Shown piece by piece: positions 1 to 7,833 of a stretch of DNA of 8,688 bases. Position numbers and translations under genes: made by a program. Positions within the stretch are counted from its first letter, which is position 1; every line of letters starts with the position of its first letter. The notes beneath the pieces are model-generated. The model was not told the DNA's origin. It did not search any database and worked only from the letters and a program-made list of their open reading frames with translations. This DNA is from JBOFMT01 sp051658525 (GTDB lineage: Bacteria > Bacillota_I > Bacilli_A > Erysipelotrichales > Erysipelotrichaceae), in NCBI GenBank assembly GCA_051658525.1, contig JBOFMT010000105.1, forward strand, positions 1 through 8,688, given 5' to 3'.

Positions 1-107
1 TTATTCGCGAGTAAGTTTATAATTCGAAAGTTTCAATTCATTACTGAATTGATGTTTCCTATTTAGTTTTCAAAGAACAACTGTTACGCTTTGTTTCCTT
101 AGCGCTT
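1..107 (-). other. rRNA-type operon leader with boxA (partial, structural RNA outside window)
   Basis: Read on the minus strand, this is the transcribed leader downstream of the promoter at 112-140. It holds a boxA antitermination signal, TTGTTCTTTGAAAACT (complement of 65-80), of the form found in leaders and spacers of Firmicutes rRNA operons, where NusB/S10 bind. Just before it, a small boxB-like hairpin can form (CGCT/AGCG, 101-104 with 87-90, 10-nt loop). After it there is a perfect 7-bp hairpin with a 4-nt loop (CAATTCA/TGAATTG, 34-51), possibly part of the processing stem. The probable +1 is a purine at 105-107. The 16S gene itself is not in the window, so the identity rests on boxA, promoter strength and orientation. 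A boxA-bearing tRNA operon is the main alternative. Confidence 0.72.
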
Positions 108-111
108 GTAT

Positions 112-165
112 ATAATACCAATTCTAGCCCAACAAGTCAACAAAAAAAAAACGCTTTTTTTCGAA
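112..165 (-). promoter_or_regulatory. strong leftward rRNA-type promoter with UP-like A/T tract
   Basis: On the minus strand: -35 TTGACT (complement of 135-140), exactly 17 bp spacer, -10 TATTAT (complement of 112-117). Directly upstream of the -35, at 142-161, is an A10 run, a CGC step and a T7 run, which on either strand gives the A-tract/T-tract composition of an UP element. A G at 105 lies 7 nt past the -10; Firmicutes rRNA promoters often start with a nucleotide whose pool reports growth state, but the start site here is inferred. Only one promoter is evident, with no clear tandem P1/P2. Confidence 0.75.
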
Positions 166-182
166 ACGTTTTCTCCTCCTTT

Positions 183-244
183 GTTTCAATTTGTTTTCAA
201 TGTATTTACACAAAGTTTTCAATATTTTTACATTCGTGTTTCAA
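183..244. repeat. six-unit 11-bp-phased TT(T/A)CA direct-repeat array
   Basis: Units begin at 184 (TTTCAA), 195 (TTTCAA), 206 (TTACAC), 217 (TTTCAA), 228 (TTACAT) and 239 (TTTCAA): six consecutive steps of exactly 11 bp with TT[T/A]CA invariant. Shifted by one base the two variant units read TTTACA and the others TTTTCA or GTTTCA. Direct repeats at 11-bp spacing are the layout used by OmpR/PhoB-family response regulators binding head-to-tail on one DNA face. The array sits between divergent rRNA-type and gltB promoters, and its last unit occupies the gltB -35 position. Regulator binding is inference; phased A/T-rich repeats could instead simply bend DNA. The word TTTCAA also occurs out of phase at 31 and 68, so the local background is favourable to chance matches. 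Confidence 0.55.
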
Positions 245-258
245 AGTTTCCTTTGCTT

Positions 259-288
259 TGGTATACTTAAATTATATACATAAAGGAG
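259..288 (+). promoter_or_regulatory. gltBD promoter (extended -10) and gltB ribosome binding site
   Basis: An extended -10, TGG-TATACT, lies at 259-267. The hexamer 17 bp upstream (239-244) is TTTCAA, only 3 of 6 matches to TTGACA, so the promoter probably depends on the extended -10 and/or an activator. Predicted start is near 274, giving a leader of about 20 nt, too short for a riboswitch or attenuator. The ribosome binding site AAAGGAG (282-288) is 6 nt before the ATG at 295 and fixes that start. Confidence 0.6.
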
Positions 289-294
289 AAGCCT

Positions 295-3200
295 ATGAAT
301 ACATATGACACCCCACTTTACAATTCTCGATTTGAACACGATAACTGCGGTATTGGTGCCGTTGTTCAGATAGATGGAACCAAAACTCACCAATGTGTTC
401 ACGATGCATTACAAATCGTAGAACGCATGCAACATCGTGCTGGAAGTGATGCCGATGAGCAGAGTGGTGATGGTGTTGGTATCTTAACTCAAATTCCACA
501 TGCCTACTTTACTAGTTTACATCTACTCTCATTTCAGCTACCCGCTGCCGATGATTATGCTGTGGGGATGTTATTTTTGCCTCAAGATTCGACCAAAGCA
601 CAAGCTGCCAAATTCATTTTCGAAGCGAATGTTAAATCTTGTCAGCTCACGCTGCTTGGTTGGCGGGATGTTCCTAGTAATAGTAGCGTTCTTGGCAGCC
701 AGGCAAAAGCTAAAATGCCATTGATTCAACAGGTCTTTATCGCGCGTCCATCCCATGTTTCTAGTGGCAAAGCCTTTGAACAAAAACTCTATCATTTACG
801 ACGTCTTTTTGAACACAATCAAAATAATACTTATGTTTGTTCTCTTTCAAGTAAAACGATTGTTTACAAAGGAATGTTTTTAGTAGATCAATTGCGCTCC
901 TTTTACCTTGATTTACAACACCCGCTTTTCACATCAGCCATCGCTTTGGTGCATTCTCGCTTTTCTACCAATACCTTCCCTAGTTGGGAACGTGCGCATC
1001 CCAATCGTTTTAGTGTTCATAATGGAGAAATCAATACCATTCAAGGAAATGCCGATCGTATGCTAGCAAGGGAAGAAACGATGCATTCCAAGGTATACAC
1101 GAAGGCACAACTCGCTACGATATACCCAATTGTAGAGCGTAGCGGAAGTGATTCTGCAATGCTGGATAATACACTTGAATTTTTTACAATGCAAGGAATG
1201 CCCCTAGAAAAAGCAGCAATGATTACGATTCCTCAACCGTGGCAACAACAAAAGAATATTTCTAGCGAACTCAAAGACTTTTATGAGTACTATGCAACGA
1301 TGATGGAACCATGGGATGGTCCTGCTAGTATCTTGTTTTCTGACGGCACCTTGTTTGGTGCGATTCTAGATCGTAATGGTTTGCGTCCCTCTCGATATTA
1401 TATTACCAAAGATCAGCGCCTCATCTTAGCAAGTGAAGTTGGAGTATTAGAACTAGATCCTGAGGAAGTCATTAAAAAAGAACGATTGCGTCCAGGTAAG
1501 ATGTTGCTCGTTGACACAGTAAAACAAACAATCATTGAAGACGATGATTTGAAAGCACACTTTGCAAATCAACATAGTTATGGCGAATGGATTGATCAAC
1601 AACTCTTGCATTTAAAAGATTTACCAATCCCAAATCAAAGTATTCCTCAATACAATAGAGCACAACGACTCCAATTGATGCAAAGTTTTGGTTATACGTA
1701 TGAACATTTACAAGATATCATCGTACCGATGGCACTAAATGGACAAGAAGGAAGTGTATCGATGGGAATCGATACACCTCTTGCTGTATTATCAAGTGTC
1801 TATCGCCCATTGTTTAGTTATTTCAAACAACGCTTTGCTCAAGTAACCAATCCACCGATTGATGCGATTAGAGAGCAATGTGTCACTTCCACGTCAGTGT
1901 ATTTAGGAAGTGATGGGAACCTACTCTGCGAAGATAAACGTAATTGTAATGTATTGAAAATCAACAATCCTATTCTAACAAATACAGATCTTTTAAAGAT
2001 CAGAGAAATGAAACAAACAGGATTTAACGTTGCTACAATTTCCTTGCTCTACTTTAAACATCAGAGTTTACAACAAGCGATAGAAGCACTGCTTGTTGAA
2101 GTAGATCGCTGTTACCACCATGGTGCAAATATGTTAATTCTATCCGATCGTGGTGTCGATACCACACATTTAGCAATACCTAGTTTACTTGCGGTAAGTA
2201 GTGTGGCCAAACATTGTGTAAAAACAAAAAAAAGAACCGCTCTCTCCTTGATTTTAGAAAGTGGAGAACCTTGTGATGTCCATGATTTTGCTACCTTATT
2301 AGGATATGGGGCTAGTGCTATTAATCCATATCTTGCTTTTGAAGCAATTCAAGAATGCATCGATAACGGTAGTTTGCAAAAGGATGCCTATGTCGCAATC
2401 GATAGTTACTCCAAAGCCATTCGAAAAGGGATTATCACCATTGCATCGAAAATGGGGATTTCTACGATTCAATCTTATCAAGGAAGCCAAAACTTTGAGG
2501 CAATTGGACTAGATCAACAACTAGTCGATCGGTATTTCAGTGGTACGGTATCTCGAATCGGTGGACTTTCCATTGAAAAACTAACGCAGCTGCGTCGTGA
2601 TCTCCACGAACAGGCATACGACCCCTTACAACTGGCAACACAGATTTCACTTCCTAGTGTGGGGTATCATAAAGCAAGGGGTCAAGGGGAACAACATCTC
2701 TACAACCCGAAAACAATCTTACTGCTCCAACAAGCCGTCCGAACCAATGATACTGCCCTGTTTTCGCAATTTGCAAACGAAGTTGATACGCAAACACGTT
2801 CTATTCGTCAGCTTTTTACCTTCAAAAAGACCACACCAATTCCTTTGGAATGTGTCGAGCCTGTCGAGTGTATCGTGAAACGATTTAAAACTGGAGCCAT
2901 GAGTTATGGTTCAATTTCAAAGGAAGCACACAGTACCTTAGCAATCGCTATGAATCGATTGCAAGGGAAATCAAATTCTGGGGAAGGTGGAGAAGATTCA
3001 AAACGTCTTGCTACCTATCACCAACAAGATAGCACGTGTTCTTCCATCAAACAAATTGCGAGTGGACGCTTTGGAGTAACATTACCTTACCTGCTTCACG
3101 CTAGTGAACTACAAATAAAGATGGCACAAGGTGCAAAACCTGGAGAAGGTGGCCATTTGCCCGGTAAAAAAGTTTATCCTTGGATTGCAAATACGAGACA

Positions 3201-4791
3201 CTCCACCGCTGGAGTATCACTTATTTCTCCACCACCACACCATGATATTTATTCCATCGAGGATTTAGCACAACTCATCTTCGACTTAAAAAATGTAAAC
3301 CAAGCCTCAAGTATTAGTGTAAAACTCGTTTCGGAGGCAGGCGTTGGTACGATTGCTGCTGGTGTTGTGAAAGCGGGAGCGCACGTCGTTCTTGTATCTG
3401 GTTATGATGGTGGTAGCGGTGCTGCTCATCGCTCTTCGATTCAAAATGCAGGAATGCCTTGGGAACTCGGACTTGCGGAAACGCATCAAACCTTAGTTCG
3501 CAATCAACTTCGCGATCGCGTGCGCTTGGAAGTTGATGGTAAACTTTTAACTGGCCGTGATATCGCCATAGCAGCGCTACTGGGAGCGGAAGAATTTGGT
3601 TTTGCGACCACACCACTCATCGCACTTGGCTGTGTCATGATGCGCGTTTGTAACAACGATACCTGTCCCGTAGGCATTGCAACACAAAATCCAAAACTAC
3701 GAGCTAACTTCAAAGGAAAACCCGAATATGTTGAAAACTTTATGCGTTTAATTGCTCAGGATTTGCGCGTAATTATGGCAACACTTGGAATCGCACGTGT
3801 TGATGATTTGATTGGTCGCACAGACCTATTAAGCCAAGATGAGACGTTGTCTAAGCAATATGGTATTACACTTGATGCTCTACTACCAAAACAACCTGCT
3901 AACATCTTCGCTACCAAGCGTATTACTGACAACAACCTAACGAATTGTCTAGATTATACAACGCTCATTCCAAACTTTTCACCCTATATCAAAAAGAAAA
4001 CGCCTTATTCACATTCGATATGCGTTAATGCAACAACGCGATGTATTGGAACTCAACTAGGTGTCAAGATTTACCAACAACATCCAAACGCAACGGATCA
4101 TATGTATACCGTTTCCTGTTTTGGGGGCGCTGGACAAAGTTTTGGTGCCTTTATTCCAAAAGGTTTAACATTGTACTTAGAAGGCGATGCAAGTGACTAT
4201 TTAGGGAAAGGGTTATCTGGAGGTATCATCATCGTAACACCACCCAAACGCGCACACATACAGGCGGAAGAAAATATCATTGTCGGTAATGTAATTCTAT
4301 ACGGTGCAACAAGTGGGCGTGTCTTTATCAATGGCATTGCAGGAGAACGTTTCGCCGTTCGTAACTCCGGTGCGAGCGCAGTAGTGGAAGGTGTAGGTGA
4401 CCATGGTTGTGAGTATATGACTGGTGGTACCGTTGTCGTATTAGGTGGGGTTGGAAATAACTTTGCTGCCGGAATGAGTGGTGGGGTTGCTTATGTTTTA
4501 GACGCCCAAAACAAACTCTATCGAAATGTAAACAAAGAACTGGTGGGGATGGAATCGCTCCAACCACAAGATGAAGATACACTTTACACTTTGTTAGAAG
4601 AACATGTTCAAACTACAAAATCCAAGAACGCATCGCGTATTCTTGCGAATTTCGAAACAGAGAAATGTAAGTTTAAAAAAATTATTCCGCATGCATATCA
4701 AGCAATGAAGACGGAAGTTCAACGGCAACAAGCAAAAGGATTATCCCAACAACAAGCAGCATGGGAAGCCTTTGTCGCGTTGCAAGGGTAA
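295..4791 (+). CDS. gltB: glutamate synthase (NADPH-type) large/alpha subunit
   Basis: GltB (named GltA in Bacillus) carries out ammonia release from glutamine and reductive transfer to 2-oxoglutarate, giving glutamate, in the cytoplasm as a complex with GltD. At 1498 aa it is full length for the family (about 1500). Domains in order: a short 17-residue propeptide, then class II glutamine amidotransferase with nucleophile Cys18 (NCGIG), HSRFST at 220-225 and HNGEIN at 242-247; a central linker domain (about 440-720, with SMGIDTPLA and NPPIDAIRE); the FMN/2-oxoglutarate synthase barrel (about 800-1190), with GAMSYGSISKEAH from 867, GEGG loops and SGYDGG from 1035; the [3Fe-4S] ligands Cys1113, Cys1119 and Cys1124 (C-x5-C-x4-C); and the C-terminal glycine-repeat GXGXG domain (about 1240-1440, GQSFGAF at 1280-1286). 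No key residue is missing. Autocleavage before Cys18 is expected from the family. It is first gene of an operon with gltD, 9 bp apart. No gltC-like LysR regulator lies next to it in this window. Confidence 0.97.
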   Translation: MNTYDTPLYNSRFEHDNCGIGAVVQIDGTKTHQCVHDALQIVERMQHRAGSDADEQSGDGVGILTQIPHAYFTSLHLLSFQLPAADDYAVGMLFLPQDSTKAQAAKFIFEANVKSCQLTLLGWRDVPSNSSVLGSQAKAKMPLIQQVFIARPSHVSSGKAFEQKLYHLRRLFEHNQNNTYVCSLSSKTIVYKGMFLVDQLRSFYLDLQHPLFTSAIALVHSRFSTNTFPSWERAHPNRFSVHNGEINTIQGNADRMLAREETMHSKVYTKAQLATIYPIVERSGSDSAMLDNTLEFFTMQGMPLEKAAMITIPQPWQQQKNISSELKDFYEYYATMMEPWDGPASILFSDGTLFGAILDRNGLRPSRYYITKDQRLILASEVGVLELDPEEVIKKERLRPGKMLLVDTVKQTIIEDDDLKAHFANQHSYGEWIDQQLLHLKDLPIPNQSIPQYNRAQRLQLMQSFGYTYEHLQDIIVPMALNGQEGSVSMGIDTPLAVLSSVYRPLFSYFKQRFAQVTNPPIDAIREQCVTSTSVYLGSDGNLLCEDKRNCNVLKINNPILTNTDLLKIREMKQTGFNVATISLLYFKHQSLQQAIEALLVEVDRCYHHGANMLILSDRGVDTTHLAIPSLLAVSSVAKHCVKTKKRTALSLILESGEPCDVHDFATLLGYGASAINPYLAFEAIQECIDNGSLQKDAYVAIDSYSKAIRKGIITIASKMGISTIQSYQGSQNFEAIGLDQQLVDRYFSGTVSRIGGLSIEKLTQLRRDLHEQAYDPLQLATQISLPSVGYHKARGQGEQHLYNPKTILLLQQAVRTNDTALFSQFANEVDTQTRSIRQLFTFKKTTPIPLECVEPVECIVKRFKTGAMSYGSISKEAHSTLAIAMNRLQGKSNSGEGGEDSKRLATYHQQDSTCSSIKQIASGRFGVTLPYLLHASELQIKMAQGAKPGEGGHLPGKKVYPWIANTRHSTAGVSLISPPPHHDIYSIEDLAQLIFDLKNVNQASSISVKLVSEAGVGTIAAGVVKAGAHVVLVSGYDGGSGAAHRSSIQNAGMPWELGLAETHQTLVRNQLRDRVRLEVDGKLLTGRDIAIAALLGAEEFGFATTPLIALGCVMMRVCNNDTCPVGIATQNPKLRANFKGKPEYVENFMRLIAQDLRVIMATLGIARVDDLIGRTDLLSQDETLSKQYGITLDALLPKQPANIFATKRITDNNLTNCLDYTTLIPNFSPYIKKKTPYSHSICVNATTRCIGTQLGVKIYQQHPNATDHMYTVSCFGGAGQSFGAFIPKGLTLYLEGDASDYLGKGLSGGIIIVTPPKRAHIQAEENIIVGNVILYGATSGRVFINGIAGERFAVRNSGASAVVEGVGDHGCEYMTGGTVVVLGGVGNNFAAGMSGGVAYVLDAQNKLYRNVNKELVGMESLQPQDEDTLYTLLEEHVQTTKSKNASRILANFETEKCKFKKIIPHAYQAMKTEVQRQQAKGLSQQQAAWEAFVALQG

Positions 4792-4797
4792 GGAGGT
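4790..4797 (+). promoter_or_regulatory. gltD ribosome binding site overlapping gltB stop
   Basis: AAGGAGGT begins inside the gltB TAA stop codon (4789-4791) and ends 3 nt before the gltD ATG. The match to anti-Shine-Dalgarno is near perfect and the spacing slightly short. The arrangement suggests coupled translation and balanced production of the two GOGAT subunits. Confidence 0.75.
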
Positions 4798-4800
4798 CCT

Positions 4801-6216
4801 ATGGCAACTACATTAGCATTTATAGAAACCAAACGACAACAAGCAACTAGTGAAAGCTGTGAGCTACGTTTACAACACTACAATGAATTCAAACAAACAA
4901 TCGCAACGGAAGTAGCACTAGAACAAAGTTATCGTTGTATGGATTGTGGAATTCCCTTTTGTCAAAGTGGTTGTGAAATGCCACAAGGAATCTCAGGATG
5001 CCCACTTCAAAATTTGATTCCCGAATATCATACAGCACTTGCAAACAACCAAGAACAGTTGGCTTATGAACGCCTCCAACAAACCAATAATTTCCCTGAA
5101 TTTACTGGTCGCGTTTGTCCTGCTCCTTGCGAAGCTGCTTGTACTTGCAACCTTGTTAGTGAACCAGTTACGGCACACGATATTGAATGTTACTTAATCG
5201 AGCGCGCATTCGCAAACAGTTGGGTAGATCAAACTCCACCGACAACGCGTTCCCTTCAGCGTATTGCTATCGTCGGGTCTGGTCCAGCGGGCTTAGCAGC
5301 TGCCGATAGTTTAAACCAACGAGGACATCTTGTTCATGTCTTTGAAGCAGCAGATGCCTTGGGTGGTTTGTTGCAATATGGAATTCCAACAATGAAACTT
5401 GATAAAAGTATCATCGATCGAAGAATCGCAGTGATGCGAGCGCAAGGTGTCCACTTTCATACATCCCATCCAATCCACACCAAAGAAGCTGCCGATAATC
5501 TAAGGAAAAGTTATGATGCTGTATTGCTTGCTTGTGGTGCAAGACAACCTAGAACTTTAGGTGTAGAAGGGGAATCTTTACAAGGGATTCATAGTGCACT
5601 TGCTTATTTGGAAGCAGCAACAAAAGCGATACGTAAAAACCGTAAGTCGTTAATTGATGCGAAAGACAAACGAGTGCTTGTCATTGGCGGAGGGGATACA
5701 GGCAATGATTGTGTTGGTATTGCATTGCGTCAAGGATGCAAGGAAATCACGCAATTAGAAATTATGCCAAGACTTCCAAAAACACGTCCAAGCAATCAAC
5801 CATGGCCATTATGGCCTCGCGTTTGGAAACTCGACTATGGACAAGAAGAGGCGTTGTTTCAATTCAACAAGGATCCACGCCTATATCAATCCCGTGTTTT
5901 AGCTTTCCTTGGAACAGACGATGTCGTCAAACAAGCGATGATTGAAACCCAAGGTGAAGATGGTAATTCCTCTTCAATTACTAAAGATGTGGATTTGGTC
6001 ATTCTAGCTGCCGGATTCACTGGTGCAGAGCCTTATCTTTATGATATTTTTGATATAGAACAGCATCCAAGTGAGCAACGGGAATACGCAAAAATCTTCA
6101 TGGCTGGAGATATGAAGCGTGGTCCTTCCCTTGTAGTATGGGCAATCAAAGAGGGGCGACAAGCTGCTCATGAAATTGATCAATACTTAATGGGATATTC
6201 CAATTTACCAAAATAA
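4801..6216 (+). CDS. gltD: glutamate synthase (NADPH-type) small/beta subunit
   Basis: GltD oxidises NADPH and passes electrons through FAD and iron-sulfur clusters to the FMN site of GltB. It has 471 aa, the usual size. The N-terminal helical domain has the cysteine pattern of two [4Fe-4S] clusters: Cys46, Cys49, Cys54, Cys58 and Cys67 (RCMDCGIPFCQSGC, then GCPLQNLIPE), followed by Cys106, Cys110 and Cys114 in FTGRVCPAPCEAAC. The FAD Rossmann motif GSGPAGLAAA is at 160-168 and the NADPH motif VIGGGDTGNDC at 294-304. NQPWPLWPR (332-340) and the closing AGDMKRGPSLVVWAIKEGRQAA (435-455) are family hallmarks; the latter completes the FAD site. Related proteins (PreT-like, dihydropyrimidine dehydrogenase N-terminus) share this fold, but the position directly behind gltB settles the role. 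The gene ends in a strong terminator whose 5' arm starts within the stop codon. Confidence 0.96.
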   Translation: MATTLAFIETKRQQATSESCELRLQHYNEFKQTIATEVALEQSYRCMDCGIPFCQSGCEMPQGISGCPLQNLIPEYHTALANNQEQLAYERLQQTNNFPEFTGRVCPAPCEAACTCNLVSEPVTAHDIECYLIERAFANSWVDQTPPTTRSLQRIAIVGSGPAGLAAADSLNQRGHLVHVFEAADALGGLLQYGIPTMKLDKSIIDRRIAVMRAQGVHFHTSHPIHTKEAADNLRKSYDAVLLACGARQPRTLGVEGESLQGIHSALAYLEAATKAIRKNRKSLIDAKDKRVLVIGGGDTGNDCVGIALRQGCKEITQLEIMPRLPKTRPSNQPWPLWPRVWKLDYGQEEALFQFNKDPRLYQSRVLAFLGTDDVVKQAMIETQGEDGNSSSITKDVDLVILAAGFTGAEPYLYDIFDIEQHPSEQREYAKIFMAGDMKRGPSLVVWAIKEGRQAAHEIDQYLMGYSNLPK

Positions 6217-6242
6217 AAACCTACAATGATGTAGGTTTTTTT
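6215..6242. terminator. bidirectional intrinsic terminator between gltD and ABC permease
   Basis: AAAAACCTAC (6215-6224) pairs perfectly with GTAGGTTTTT (6231-6240) around a 6-nt loop. The plus strand ends in a run of 7 T (6236-6242) and the minus strand in 5 T. It therefore serves both gltD and the converging permease gene, whose stop is at 6249-6251. The 5' arm overlaps the last two bases of the gltD stop codon. Confidence 0.9.
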
Positions 6243-6248
6243 AGACTA

Positions 6249-7832
6249 CTAGTATTTTAAGCGAAACGTCCTCGTTGCAAGATGAGCTGTCAATAACAAA
6301 GCGATGGTAATGTAGAGTATCGTAAAACATAAGGAAACAACAGCAAACAAAACCGGTTCAATTTCCATTCCAAAAAAGAAAAAGCAAAGGATATAGGTAA
6401 TAGCACTAATTATTTGAAAGACAAGACTCTTAATTTCTAAATTCTGTTTGTAGGGTTGAAACAAGTAGTACATACAAAGATGATGTACAGAGAAAAAGAT
6501 AGATAGAAATAAAATACTAAGTGCAATCCACAGATAATCCAGAGGATTTGTACTACCACCAGTCAAAAAGAGCAACACAACAAATCCAAAAGCTAAAATC
6601 GATGCCGGAATTGCGTTTAGCAAAACCATAGTTTTTAAACGTAAAACAAATAATTGTAGGATTGCTTTTGGTTGTTTAAAGAAGCGATATTGCAACATAC
6701 TTTGATCGCAGTTTATAAACATAGCCTGTGTTACTTGTTGTCCACGATTGATATAATACATAATCAAGACAAAACTTGGTAACGTAGTTGTAATGTAGGC
6801 ATTCAATGGCTCATGAAAGATAGGAAACAACACTACAACAACAATTAACACCAGCACAGCAATAGCAAGGAGTAAAGAAATCGTTTGGATAGAACGCAAC
6901 ATTATTTTACGATGACGTCGTACAAATAATGTATGGAAGTAGGCATAACCTTGTAAATTTATATTGGTATGAGCTGATTCATCCAACATATTTTCATATG
7001 TTTTCTTATTTTGCTCGGCAACTTTAGATTTTAGATTAAACACGATAGCTTCCGGTTGCAACAAGCGTTTATACACATATTGATAGTTGGAATAAGCAAG
7101 CAAATATCGCCAGGCAGCAATCCCAGCGAAAAAGGTAATTACAAACAAACAGTAAAACCAAACACGCGATACTACAACAACACCAAAAAGTGCAAGTACT
7201 GCAACAACCAATGCTGTTACAGCTAACATTACTCTACCTTTATGCAATTTATTTTCATTTAATAAATCGAAATGTTTGTGACTTACTGACAAGCTGATAG
7301 CGGCCACACAGGTTTTTATCGAAACTACAAAACTTGCCATAATAAGTGCGTCCCATAGGGATAATTGAAGGAAAAAGCATAGTCCTAGACAACATACAAA
7401 AAAACCAATCCACTCTTTCATTAAAAAATAGCAATAGTTTGATAAAGCGACTTTCTTAGCCTGCATCCGTAACAATATAATAGCATAGTATTTATCTTTC
7501 GTCGGATTGAATAGGTTTGTATTAAAGATAGCACCACAAATACACAAAGCAAGAAAGTATAAATAGATTCGATTCACTCCCATATCCATACTACGAAGTG
7601 GTAAAAAAAGGATGATGAATACGTAGAGAAGTTTGCCTAAGAATGTAGAAATAACTTCAAACATGAAACCATAAAAAAGCACAATAATTTTCAGCCAGTC
7701 CTTTGAAAAAATAGTATCCGGAATCAGGCTTCCAATCCACGGTAATGACATGAGGTTAGAAACAAATCCATTGGTACGATAGGTGTTCCGTAGTTGATAG
7801 GTTATCGAAAAATATTTGAAATATTCCTTCAT
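6249..7832 (-). CDS. ABC-type exporter permease, polytopic membrane protein
   Basis: This is probably the membrane subunit of a two-gene ABC system with the ATPase just upstream; the substrate is unknown. From the chosen start it has 527 aa, with roughly 12 hydrophobic segments in two halves (about 45-245 and 315-518) separated by a polar, probably cytoplasmic loop (about 250-312). A second polar stretch near 362-390 contains the motif FINCDQSMLQYRFF. The N-terminus (RNTYRTNGFVSNLMSLPWIGSL) resembles a family of uncharacterised Firmicutes ABC permeases I know from memory; no lipoprotein, signal-peptide or bacteriocin motif is seen. I place the start at 7832: AAGGTG (complement of 7839-7844) lies 6 nt ahead and the ATPase stop 1 nt ahead. 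A longer version from ATG at 7847 adds MKVFK and would overlap the ATPase gene by 14 bp, but has no ribosome binding site. By eye the gene is more A/T-rich than gltBD, as expected for a membrane protein. Confidence 0.82.
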   Translation of the reverse strand: MKEYFKYFSITYQLRNTYRTNGFVSNLMSLPWIGSLIPDTIFSKDWLKIIVLFYGFMFEVISTFLGKLLYVFIILFLPLRSMDMGVNRIYLYFLALCICGAIFNTNLFNPTKDKYYAIILLRMQAKKVALSNYCYFLMKEWIGFFVCCLGLCFFLQLSLWDALIMASFVVSIKTCVAAISLSVSHKHFDLLNENKLHKGRVMLAVTALVVAVLALFGVVVVSRVWFYCLFVITFFAGIAAWRYLLAYSNYQYVYKRLLQPEAIVFNLKSKVAEQNKKTYENMLDESAHTNINLQGYAYFHTLFVRRHRKIMLRSIQTISLLLAIAVLVLIVVVVLFPIFHEPLNAYITTTLPSFVLIMYYINRGQQVTQAMFINCDQSMLQYRFFKQPKAILQLFVLRLKTMVLLNAIPASILAFGFVVLLFLTGGSTNPLDYLWIALSILFLSIFFSVHHLCMYYLFQPYKQNLEIKSLVFQIISAITYILCFFFFGMEIEPVLFAVVSLCFTILYITIALLLTAHLATRTFRLKY

Positions 7833-7833
7833 C

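Noticed and set aside
168..184. A near-perfect Shine-Dalgarno (AAAGGAGGAG) on the minus strand
   Set aside because: No ATG, GTG or TTG lies at usable spacing; the first TTG codons are about 30 nt away and open only a very short frame inside the rrn promoter.
183..244. Repeats read on the minus strand as TTGAAA, each a possible -35 for additional rrn promoters
   Set aside because: No TATAAT-like hexamer lies 16-18 bp downstream of any of them on the minus strand.
190..290. TnrA site (TGTNA-N7-TNACA) or riboswitch controlling gltB
   Set aside because: TGT-containing words at 202 and on the minus strand near 232 do not complete the dyad, and the predicted leader of about 20 nt cannot hold a riboswitch or T-box.
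3314..3616. A 100-aa open frame on the minus strand within gltB, and similar 60-90 aa frames on either strand at 293-499, 571-795, 2306-2512, 2597-2878 and 4328-4582
   Set aside because: They overlap conserved GltB coding sequence, lack ribosome binding sites, and have shadow-like composition (for example His/Gln/Arg runs).
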